Assembly (NCBI GenBank): GCA_015852425.1 | Contig: JAAAIG010000561.1 | Span: 1 to 26,231, forward strand | DNA length: 26,231 nucleotides | Direction: 5' to 3' | Origin: Gryganskiella cystojenkinii | Lineage: Eukaryota > Mortierellomycota > Mortierellomycetes > Mortierellales > Mortierellaceae | Part shown: positions 1-9,238 of the stretch, in pieces | Layout: each line of letters starts with the position of its first letter | How positions within the stretch are numbered: the first letter of the stretch is position 1 | Program-made: the position numbers and the translations under genes | The notes under the pieces: model-generated | Database searches by the model: none | What the model saw: only the letters and a program-made list of their open reading frames with translations | Told to the model about the DNA's origin: nothing

Positions 1-77
1 AGCGGAAAAAATCATATTAACCTCTATATTTTAAACACACGATACCGAAACTGTACTACTGTAAATGATAATATGAT

Positions 78-83
78 CACGTG
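78..83. promoter_or_regulatory. CACGTG palindrome upstream of prohibitin
   Basis: A perfect CACGTG E-box sits about 175 bases before the prohibitin ATG. In fungi this hexamer is bound by bHLH factors such as Cbf1, Pho4 or USF types. Occupancy here is inference. The rest of 1-258 holds no gene I can support: it is AT-rich, with a short CA run just before the start codon. A second CACGTG occurs upstream of the next gene. Confidence 0.3.
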
Positions 84-258
84 CTGTTTCCCAACAAGGC
101 AAAAACATTGGTGGCAGTCACGAATGGGATTCCCCGTTGGGCAATTTTTTACAGGGCCACAGCTCGGCCCTTCATATTGATTGATTCCATTTGATTCGCC
201 TCATTTTAGATTCCGTCCTTCTCTCTTTACCATCACCCAAACACACACACATCGCACC

Positions 259-2060
259 ATGTCTGCCATTCTTAACACCCTGGCCAAGGTTGCCATCCCC
301 ATCGGAGCTGCTGTTTCCTTCGTGCAGTACTCCATGTACGATGGTAAGAACCTCCTCACGACTCATTTATTTATCCGATCGAGAGCCAATAACTCGTTCT
401 TTTTGATTCAGCGCAAACGAAACCCGCATTTTCATACAAAGATCAGAGGTCGGTCGGGAATCTGTGGTCCGATCACGACCGCAGCCGACATACTCACCTC
501 GCATGAAAGACCCTCAAAGTGCACATGAGTGGAGGCGCCATGGACCATGCTCACGCAGAGATGTTCACGAGGACCCATAAAAAACGGAGATCTCTACGCA
601 ATATTGATCCGAATGAGTCATTCGACCGCCAGGGCAGGGCATAGAGTTTTACTATGGTCAATCAACAGAAATGGCGACACCTGTCACAAATTGCTCGACA
701 ACTCGGGAAAAACGGTTCAATACCAACACCCAAGAAACTCCTTTCACCAACCCCTAAGAACCCTTGTGCTCACGGACAACCATCTTTTCCGCGATATTTC
801 CTCGGCGATACTCGGGGGCAAAACTGATCGCTTTTCCTTTCGTCCTTGCGCCTTTTGTCGTCCACGTCTATTTGCACTGTCTCGTTCTCGGTGTGAACAG
901 AGAGTACCAAAAGTCACTCACAATATGACGGGACCTAAGTACTCATGTTATTTTCTATATACTCTTTTACGTTTCATAGTCCAGGGAGGTCATCGTGCCG
1001 TCATTTTCGACAGATTGGAGGGAGTAAAGCCCAACCCTGTGGGCGAGGGTACTCACTTCTTGGTCCCTTGGTTGCAGCGTGCGATTCAGTTTGATGTCCG
1101 TACCAAGCCCCGTAACATCTCCACAACAACTGGATCCAAGGATATGCAGATGGTTACTTTGACCCTTCGTGTCCTTCACCGTCCTGAGGTCAAGCACCTC
1201 TCTCAGATCTACCAGGGACTCGGCATGGATTACGACGAGCGTGTTTTGCCCTCGATCGGTAACGAAGTCTTGAAGTCGATCGTTGCTCAGTTCGATGCTG
1301 GTGAGCTCATCACCCAGCGTGAGCTCGTCTCCTCCAAGATCCGTGAGGACCTCGCTAAGCGTGCCAGAGAGTTCCACATCGAGCTCGAGGATGTTTCTAT
1401 TGTAAGTTTTTTTCTTCTGAATCGAATTTAGGGCTGTCGATTACTAAAGGTAGTTATCAAATGAGATTACTCTGGAGACCTAACAAGAATGGTGTCTTTA
1501 CCTTTTTTCATGTAGACCACCATGACCTTTGGTCGCGACTTCACCAACGCTGTTGAGCAGAAGCAGATTGCCCAGCAGGAGGCCGGTATGTTGCCGTGAA
1601 TTGGTTGAGCTTTGGTTAGAGAAGAACCTTGGACTCTATCGTATGCATGAGTGACTAATACTTGCAATTTTTTTATCAACTTCCAGAGCGCGCCAAGTTC
1701 ATCGTCGAGAAGGCCGAGCAGGAGAAGAACGCTTCCATTATCAGAGCTGAGGGAGAAGCGTAAGTGATTCATCTCAATTTTTTTATATTACGATTAATGT
1801 CCTTCTCAAGGGATATTTATTTATTTTATCGAAAGGAACTCCACTCCTAATCCTGCTTTTTTTCCCTCCTTTCTCATCGATAATCTAGCCACGCCGCTGA
1901 GATCATTTCTGCATCTTTGGAGAAGGCCGGTGCTGGTTTGATTGAGCTTCGTCGTATTGAGGCTTCCAAGGATATTGCCGGTACCTTGGCCAACGCCAAG
2001 AACGTCACTTACCTTCCTAACCAGAAGGGTAACAACATGCTCTTGAACCTCCCCGTTTAA
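259..2060 (+). CDS. PHB1: prohibitin-1, mitochondrial inner membrane SPFH protein
   Basis: Prohibitin-1 forms ring complexes with prohibitin-2 in the mitochondrial inner membrane, where it acts as a scaffold for membrane proteins and modulates m-AAA protease. The exons are 259-343, 980-1401, 1516-1585, 1687-1759 and 1889-2060, giving 273 residues, the usual family length. Residues 1-27 form the hydrophobic membrane anchor. The SPFH domain follows, with [10 protein letters not shown] at 31-40, [10 protein letters not shown] near 50 and the hallmark [15 protein letters not shown] charged coiled coil (about 175-225) includes [19 protein letters not shown]. The C-terminus ends NMLLNLPV, like other PHB1 proteins and unlike the longer PHB2 tail. 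The start at 259 has a CACCATG context and is in frame with the spliced anchor. All introns are GT..AG. The first, at 636 nt, is far longer than the others. Confidence 0.96.
344..979 (+). other. long first intron of prohibitin-1
   Basis: This intron begins GTAAGAAC and ends TTCATAG. It splits codon 29, which rejoins as GTC (V) ahead of QGGHR. At 636 nt it is five to six times longer than the other introns of the gene. From 529 to its end it has no stop codon in the frame of exon 2. I found no box C/D snoRNA signature, meaning no RTGATGA with a matching CTGA. Confidence 0.85.
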
Positions 2061-2200
2061 ATGAACGATAGTTGTGAAGTTTTCTGTGGTCGTTGGTAGA
2101 AATACGGAACGTAATTTCACTCCCAACGTAGTGAAGGAAGAAGAAGAAGAAGTCGAAAAAAACGGAAAGACGTTAGGGGCTTGTGGCCCCACCTGTACTC

Positions 2201-2206
2201 AATAAA
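2201..2206 (+). terminator. AATAAA poly(A) signal of prohibitin-1
   Basis: A canonical AATAAA lies 140 bases after the prohibitin stop codon and is followed by a T-rich stretch. The position fits 3' end formation before the importin gene. Assignment is by motif only. Confidence 0.5.
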
Positions 2207-2290
2207 TACTAGAGCATCATTTTTTATCATCAGTTTCCTTGAAAGACAACATGCAAAGCTGGCGGGAACAGCCCGTTTTTTTCTTATGTG

Positions 2291-2296
2291 CACGTG
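2291..2296. promoter_or_regulatory. CACGTG (as CACGTGAC) upstream of importin-13
   Basis: A CACGTGAC element lies about 125 bases before the importin ATG, within the 213-base spacer after the prohibitin poly(A) signal. The core hexamer matches the one in the prohibitin promoter. Binding by a bHLH factor is inference. Confidence 0.3.
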
Positions 2297-2419
2297 ACTT
2301 GGCGCACGGGGCTGGCACGTTTTTTTTAAAAAACCCCCCATGCCTCTCCATTCGACCAACGCGAAACGAGCAAGCACACAACGACGACATTGACAATCAC
2401 GCCTGATCAGTAGCCAAAG

Positions 2420-5400
2420 ATGTCTGTGCCAACACTCCCACAAGTCGAGGAGGCAAGTAGTTATTTCCGGTTTTGGACACTTGTGGAATGCATCATCAGG
2501 AACGCGATTTGTGCTGTGACAATTTTATCGTCGTTACAATGGTGGGAAGAACCATTCAATCCGCCACCAGGACATAAAAAAAAACTCCTAGGACTGAGCG
2601 ACCGCCTGGTTCCGGGTTCTGATACAGAAACTGGGCATCGTTAAGGCTTTCCTCTCAAGCTTTAACTCTGACGCGTTGTCACATCCTTCTGGCTCTTGTA
2701 TGTTGATAGGTGATAAGGCAATTTTACACTAGCCAGGACTCGACTTATCATAAATCTGCTCAGGAGTACCTCCATAACCTCCAGAAGGAAACTTTTGCAT
2801 GGGAGCTCGCGCCACACTTGTTGGCATCCCAGGTAAAGGAAAGAGGGGCTCGTTTTACAGGAGGAACAGATCGGGGCAATTGGACTCTCATGGTTACTGC
2901 CTAAGCGCGTTCAGGAGGTACTGGAGTCTAATCTGCGATTCTTTTTATCTTTGACTGTGTCGGTATGTCGGTAGAGTGAGAACAGTCAGTTCTTTGGCGC
3001 GCATACATATCAGGTCAAGATAACCAGAGATTGGTAAGCAGAGGAAGGGTGGAGCAAACTTACTAGGAGATGATTCATACTTTTAAAATGGAATTAATCA
3101 ATTTCTCAATCCGGAATCCCTCCAACGTAGGCAAACCATCCCAGAGGACAGGATCGAATGGATGCGAGGAGAACTCATTCGCTGGATCGTACGATACTCT
3201 AATGGTCCGGCATTCATTCGGACGAAATTGTGTCTTGCAGTACGAATCTACACTATTGTGATATCCCTGCGAACTAAATATGGCGACAGTACTCCTCTCA
3301 GAGGCTAATTCATTCTACACTTCACGCGTTTCGACCTATGGTAGATGGCTGCATATGCGATAAGGTCAGTACCAGCATATTGGACAGAGTTTATTCCGAG
3401 CCTCTCTCAGGACCTGCGTTCTCGTTCCAATCAGACAATCGATGGGGTGTTTGTCTCTCAGCAGGCTATGGAAATGGCTCTGCTCGAGTTCTTGACCATC
3501 CTTCCCGAGGAGCTAGGGCGCGTGGAACTTGAGCCAATGAAAAAGTAAGGGCAAAACTCACGATGGGAGAACAAATACCTGAGAACACTAGTGATTCAAG
3601 ATCTTCAGGCTAACATTTGTTCGTCTATGTTCTACAACCCGTAGGGCGAAGCTGTCTCAAGAAGTATCGAACGGAATACCCGTGATTATGAAGTTCATTG
3701 AGGAGATTTTGGTCGGAAGCAATGTCACTTCCAAACCAAAAGCCCTTGTTTGCCTTCGAAGTTGGGTACAATACGGAATCGGATTCGAGTAGGTGTAACC
3801 TGAAACGACGAAAGTGGTTAGTAGCGCCTCTATTCTTCTTTTTGCTCTGCAATCTTCTAACCAAGGTACAATTCCCATCTATCTAGGGTGTTCCAACCTC
3901 TTCTGGGCCTTGCCTTGAACTCCCTGCTGGACGATAACACATTCGATGCTGCTGCTGATGTCTGGTCCGAGATCATGTCCTCTAAAGCGGGAGCTAGACA
4001 TCAGGACACTATATGCGAGGGTCTGATGCCGTGTTTTGCCAGCGAGTGGGCACAATCCAAGCACTTGGAATCCATCCAAGCAGAGAATGAGGACATTAGC
4101 AAGAGTCTCTGTCAACTTCTTTCGACCTTTGGCGACAACTTTTCGGACTGGATCGCGTCCAAATTCCTTCGACCCGACATTGTGATCTACCTGGGCATGA
4201 TGATGGGATTCGCCGGATTTCCTGGATACTATGCCGAGGACGAAACAACAAGTGACTTGACCCTCAACTTTTGGTATATGCTCCAAGAGTCCATCAGCGA
4301 ACTGTCTCAAGAGGAATACGAAGACACTACTGGCGATCGACAAGAGGTCCTATCCAGCATTTCGTCCGCTTCTGCGATCACCGGTTTGGACAAGCAATCG
4401 CTTCAGAGCATCAAGCTGGCTTCCATTCAGGTATACAGTCGCCTGGTGGAGGTTCTTCGAAAGAAGCTCGAGTTCCCGTTGCATAAGGAATGGCTGTCAT
4501 GGGCACGGGATATTCGACAAGAGTTTGCGGGTCATCGACAAGAAATTGCAGATACATTGATCAACTCTTACCACGTATTACACCAAAGAATCCTAGCCCA
4601 GTTGATCGACACGTGCTCTGTCCAACTCGACAGAATTCAGGAGACGAGTCAGAGGGGCTGGAACTTGACCGAGAACCAGGCATTGGAAAAAGAACTCGTT
4701 GGGCTGGAATCGACATTGTATTGCCTCAAGTCTCTATCGGAGGTCGTACCACATGGAGAGAACGAGCAGATGCCGCGGTTCTTTAGCGACCATATATTTG
4801 GTCGATTGCCCACTGCCGTGATCTGCAGAGCACGCGAAACCGCATTGGCTCTCATTGGTAATATGCACACTTTCATAAACATTGACAGTGCAAGAAATAG
4901 AAGTATAATGCTAATAGTCCTTATAATCTTCCGTGAATAGGCTCTTATGCGGATTGGTTTAAAGTGCATCCACAGTTCTTGTTGCCGGCTCTTAACTTTG
5001 TGATCCCAGCCCTCGAAGTGCCCATGCTGGCACCTTATGCAGCCAAAGCGCTCAAAAACATATGTGATACCTGCAGAGAATCGCTCGTCGAGGCAATCGA
5101 TGCCTTCATGACCGTGTTTGCAAATGTCGAAAAGGCTATCGATCCCTCGATCAAGGGAAGCGTTGTATTTTCGATCGCAACGGTTATCCAAACGCTCCCA
5201 GTTGAGCGCAGCATCAGTCCCCTGGTGGTAATTTGATGAAAGTGAATCATGATATGGATTTTTTTTCTGGGTATTTTGCTTTAGCGTTCACACGTTCCTC
5301 TCACCTGTGAATAGGGTCTGCTGGGCGACATTTTTACTCGATCGAACGAGTGCTTGGAGACAAGGAAGCAAAAGATCGCAACGGACAACTCGGAAATTCA

Positions 5401-7358
5401 TAAAAGTCGATACACAAACAGCAATGGTGATAGCGAGTTGGACCCCTTAGCGGCCCTCATGGTCCTCCAACTCGAGTTCCTACTCTCTTGCTGTAAGGGT
5501 TTGCAATCGCCATTGGAAGACGAGATCCGAACAGGAGACGAGCGGATTCGGTTATATCAACAAACGATGGAAGATCGCACTCGCGTGTTGGCTTTGGGTG
5601 GTGTGGCTGTCGAGTTGATGCGATCCATGGAGCATATCCTCCAGGGTGTCGTGATGATGTGGCCCCATGAGCCAGAGATCGCAGAAGTAAGGCGCTTATT
5701 CTGCACGCGGCATTATATGCTCTGCTGAGGATAGGTAAAGGTAGAATCTAACAACCCTGTCCACAATTTACCTCTGTAGAAAGCATGTCAGCTCGTCAAG
5801 GCAATGATGACCGTCTCTCAATTTTCGCCTGTCTACCTACCCTTCCCAACTCTTGTACAAGTGGTTCAAACAGGATATCGACAACATGCTTTTCCCTGCT
5901 GGTTGGATGTAGCATCTCGGGTCGTCTCTGTCTACTATTTTGAGACTACGGGAGGATCCTTAGCTTCAAAACTAGGATCCAACATCGCAACAGAAGCTCC
6001 TACGACTGCTATTGGGTCTTTCAGTTTGGAATCAACGGTACAATTTCTCGGCACTTCTCCGGGAAATGCAATTCAAGATCTTGACGACAATATCATCAGT
6101 GGAGTAACGACACGAAGGGAACGAACTCCAGCAGAGTTGGAGAATGAGGTCTTGTTTGCTCAATTTTTGAATGCTTTAGTCAGCAAGACAATGGAGGGCA
6201 TGCGGTCCATGTCAGGTACGATCCTTGCATAGTGTTTATCCATCAAAGGCAAGGACTTTTCTCACCCAAGCCATCATACTTTCTCACCTGGTTTTCACCC
6301 TTTTAGATATGGAAGCGAATCCAGACGTTGTTCACTTTTTCTTTGCGGTTTTGTCCCAGGTACAACAACAGAGCTTACAAACCAATGTCAACTCCAGCAT
6401 GAGGCTTTGACAGTAGTCTCTAACATGTTTTTTAACTAATTTTCTCTAGTTTGTACGGCACGCCCCACTTGCGTTTTACAGTGCTTCGGAAGAGCAAACT
6501 GAGGCATTAATGCGATTTGCGATTGCAGGGCTGGCATTACAGGAGCGTCTCGCCTTGAAAGCTACGCTTCTCTTCTTGGTACACCTATACCCTTTCAAAG
6601 CAGTTTTGTTTATATTTTATTTGGACGCCAGCAACATTCTGACTACCTTTAGCTTTCTTCTCTTTATCAGATCGAGTTTGTGAACCAAGGACACGAGCAA
6701 CAGGAACTGAGGCAACGAATTGACAGTCTTATGGCCAGGATCGGACCACAGATGATGAGGGGCATCTTGCTGGTATGCAGGACATGGTTTTTGACTCTAC
6801 CCACCCTTGGACAATCTCAGTCAATTCTCCCCCACTGATTCGCCTTTTAATCTATTTGTGTGATCTCCTTAGGGTATTGGCGGGCAAGTACCGCGGAGCA
6901 TGGTACCTCAATTAAACGACACTTTGTATCCGTGGGTAGGCAAGTACCCACAAGAATGCAGAACTTGGATGCAGACCCTGATGGCAGAGGTAAAGAAACG
7001 TAGTTAACTTTGAAAGCATTTTATTGATGACTGCTCCTGTTGACGCACGATTAACTGATGACACCATCTCCTCGCTCAATTCGATAGCCAGAGTTCCCGT
7101 CCAAGCATGCGGATCCTGCGTCGAAAGAAAAGTTTGTCAAGGGTATTCTCCAGTAAGTTTATGTGTTCTTTTTTCATCTAAGAGTCGCTTCCTATCGACT
7201 CTTCACTTGCCCGCCACTTGTAGTCATCAAACTGAAACCTTGATTTGTACAATTCTCTCAACAGAACTAGAAGTCCCAAGCGTTTCAAAGATGAAGTCCA
7301 CCAGTTTTCGAACAAGTGTCGACAGCTAGACGGCTCCGTCTTTGGATCTGCCATCTAG
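2420..7358 (+). CDS. IPO13: importin-13 family karyopherin-beta nuclear transport receptor
   Basis: Karyopherin-beta of the importin-13/Kap122 (Pdr6) group. These alpha-solenoid HEAT-repeat proteins bind Ran-GTP and shuttle cargo through nuclear pores. Exons: 2420-2452, 2710-2832, 2975-3033, 3131-3239, 3345-3544, 3645-3788, 3887-4857, 4941-5227, 5315-5686, 5780-6215, 6307-6359, 6450-6578, 6671-6772, 6873-6989, 7088-7152 and 7265-7358. They join in frame to 1097 residues; animal importin-13 is about 960. Family landmarks appear in order: the N-terminal helix pair (VEEVIRQFYTS), FFGAHTYQVKITRDW, LLEFLTILPEEL, FAGFPGYYAEDETTSDLTL then NFWYMLQESI, HRQEIADTLINSY, GGQVPRSM, and a basic tail (SPKRFKDEVHQFSNKCRQL) like the importin-13 end. 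Intron 1 is GC-AG and the others are GT-AG. The family call is strong. Importin-13 rather than transportin-3 rests on the ETTS..LTLNFWY and tail motifs. Confidence 0.93.
2453..2709 (+). other. GC-AG first intron of the importin gene
   Basis: The donor reads GAG|GCAAGT, the strong consensus of GC-AG introns, and the acceptor is TTGATAG. Splicing here joins codons for VEE directly to VIRQFYTS in phase 0, which restores the first karyopherin helix. The GT six bases into the intron (AA|GTAGTT) would shift the frame, so the GC donor is preferred. Confidence 0.8.
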
Positions 7359-8022
7359 ACGTGCACAAATATTTAAAACGAGCTATAAAAAAAGATTAAA
7401 AAATAAAAATAAAAGCAAGCCAGCCAGCAAGAAAGCAAGGCGGCAGTCAGGATCGGACTATGTATCAGAAGAGACAGAGCTGAGAGAGGAAAGATCAAAA
7501 CACTTCTCAAAAGAGAGACACCCATGTGGGCTCATTCCCACAGGAGAGTTCGAAGGTCAAAGAAAACGCTAAATAGATCCCAGTCGATGGTGGTGTTGAT
7601 GATGGGTGTTCAATTTGAGTAGGGATGAGAGTCTTGAATTGCTGAAGGGTGGGGATGGATATGTGGACCCTGTGGACCCTTCTTGGCTTTTATTTTCCCA
7701 TCACAGAGATCTTGCCCTTGCAGAACTAGAGTATTATTGCTTTTTGTGTCTCATGCAAGAATCAAAGAACGAAAAAGATGGACAACGAGCCAGTGCCTGA
7801 GCTGCTGGGATTCAAAAATTGACATCCGCTTGTCCCGCCGCCCTCGGTAAGAAAAAATTAATTTTGTGGCCATCCTTTCTTTCTTCTTTCCTCTCCTTCA
7901 TTCTCTTCACTGTCCCCCCTGCACCCCCCACTAAAAAACCTCCTGCAGGAATACAACAAAACCTGGTGCCAAAGCCAAAGCCAAAGCTGTCCGACGATCC
8001 GTATATACACTCTTCCAAAAAG
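7359..8022 (+). other. intergenic region with 5' leader of the glycosyltransferase
   Basis: No gene is supported in these 664 bases. An A-rich block at 7378-7440 probably holds the importin poly(A) region. A candidate 5'-UTR intron at 7847-7948 has a GTAAGA donor, a long pyrimidine tract and a CTGCAG end, and would leave the glycosyltransferase frame untouched. A hexamer CCAAAG is repeated three times at about 7969-7986. A short upstream ORF of 14 codons starts near 7779. Confidence 0.4.
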
Positions 8023-8883
8023 ATGGGACCCTTTCTTCGGATCAAGACCAAGCGGATAGTTCTCCTTCTGCTCGCCGTCGCCGCTCTGACCGGTCCTTAT
8101 ATCTTTGTCCACTTTCCAAGGACATGTATACCCTACGTCGATCCTATTCATCAAACAGGACGGCCTATCACAGGCAATAGCAACAACAACCTTCGACTAT
8201 ACGAGGACCCCCGGATCATCATCCTCTCTGGAGAACTCTGTACGAACCCGGACCCAAATGCGAAATGCCGACAGCTCGGTGAAATCTCTCATTACAACCG
8301 TCGAGAATATATCGCTCATCATTTGGGCCGATATGACCTCTGGGATACCAACATAACCCATTACTTTGAGGAGGTCCAGGCCGTCGGTGCTGTTCCTGCG
8401 TGGGCCAAGATCAAGATGATCAAGGATACGTTGGCCAAGAACGAGCATGACTGGATCTTTTGGATGGACACGGACGCGCTGGTCGCAAACATGGATATTC
8501 GTCTGGAGCAATTTATCGACAACCGATATCCGTTGATCGCCGTCAAGGACTTCTACTGCCTCAACGCCGGAGTGTTTTTAATCAAGAACGATGCCTGGTC
8601 CCGAGAATTCATTGATCTGGTCTGGTCCAAGCTGGGGCCTTACGATCATGAGCAAGACTGGATGATCACAACGTTGCAAACACACCCAGAGTTGAAGGAG
8701 AACGAAAAAGTCAAGTATTTGCCGCAGTGCAGTTTCAACTCGTATTGGAAAATGAAGAAGCTTTACGAGATGTACCGACCCGGGGATTTCATAATCCATT
8801 GGGGGGCGTTCAACTACGATAAGCAGTCGTTTAAGGATTGGCAACAGCTTCGCTACTTCAAGATCCCGTCGTCCCGGTCATGA
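8023..8883 (+). CDS. GT34 family Golgi glycosyltransferase (Gma12/Mnn10-like)
   Basis: A 286-residue type II membrane enzyme of glycosyltransferase family 34, which contains yeast alpha-1,2-galactosyltransferase Gma12 and alpha-1,6-mannosyltransferases Mnn10/Mnn11. These extend N-glycan or mannan chains in the Golgi from nucleotide sugars. A single signal-anchor spans about residues 11-30, after a short basic cytosolic tail. The catalytic domain carries WAKIKMIKDTL (127-137), the metal and nucleotide-sugar binding DTD at 149-151 within WIFWMDTDALVANM, NAGVFLI (181-187), HEQDWM (209-214) and IHWGA (258-262), all typical of the family. The coding part has no intron. The frame is open upstream of 8023, but the first ATG is at 8023, directly before the signal anchor. 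Donor and acceptor sugar cannot be told from sequence. Confidence 0.9.
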   Translation: MGPFLRIKTKRIVLLLLAVAALTGPYIFVHFPRTCIPYVDPIHQTGRPITGNSNNNLRLYEDPRIIILSGELCTNPDPNAKCRQLGEISHYNRREYIAHHLGRYDLWDTNITHYFEEVQAVGAVPAWAKIKMIKDTLAKNEHDWIFWMDTDALVANMDIRLEQFIDNRYPLIAVKDFYCLNAGVFLIKNDAWSREFIDLVWSKLGPYDHEQDWMITTLQTHPELKENEKVKYLPQCSFNSYWKMKKLYEMYRPGDFIIHWGAFNYDKQSFKDWQQLRYFKIPSSRS

Positions 8884-9238
8884 TGAAAATGAGTCGAAAA
8901 CTTCTCTCTCTCTCCGCGCAAAGGCCATGTTCTCTTCTGTTTGTTTTCTTCTCCTTCCTTTCGCTTATTAATATATTAATACTAATAGAAAGACTTGTTG
9001 AACCAGTTTATGATGATACCCCTACCATCTGTCATCCAGACAACAGGACCATTGAGCAAAAGAGAGAGGACAGGCGTGGTTGTCTGTGGGACAAATAAAA
9101 AAAAATGGGCGGTGCCAGAGCTAAGCTCAAAAGTACAAAAGTTGTGAGAGAGCGGCGTGTTCTTGCCATGGGCTAAAAAAAATCATCAAATTTTTTCGGA
9201 ATTGTGCCTTTTTCTCTTTCCTTCTGCCCTGCAAAATC
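8884..9238 (+). other. intergenic region between glycosyltransferase and F-box gene
   Basis: No gene is supported in these 355 bases. They contain a pyrimidine-rich stretch, an AT palindrome at 8967-8982, an AATAAA motif near 9095 that could end the glycosyltransferase transcript, and an A- and T-rich stretch just before the F-box start. Confidence 0.4.
8967..8982. repeat. perfect 16-bp AT palindrome
   Basis: TATTAATATATTAATA is its own reverse complement. It lies about 85 bases after the glycosyltransferase stop and could affect 3' end formation. The role is unknown. Confidence 0.45.

Noticed and set aside
2459..2709. Use of the internal GT (AA|GTAGTT) as importin intron 1 donor
   Set aside because: It leaves phase 1 and moves the downstream exon out of the karyopherin frame, whereas the GC donor restores it exactly.
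7606..7800. Small plus-strand frame between importin and GT34
   Set aside because: It has no ATG at its start, no domain and no conserved pattern. It is probably untranslated sequence.
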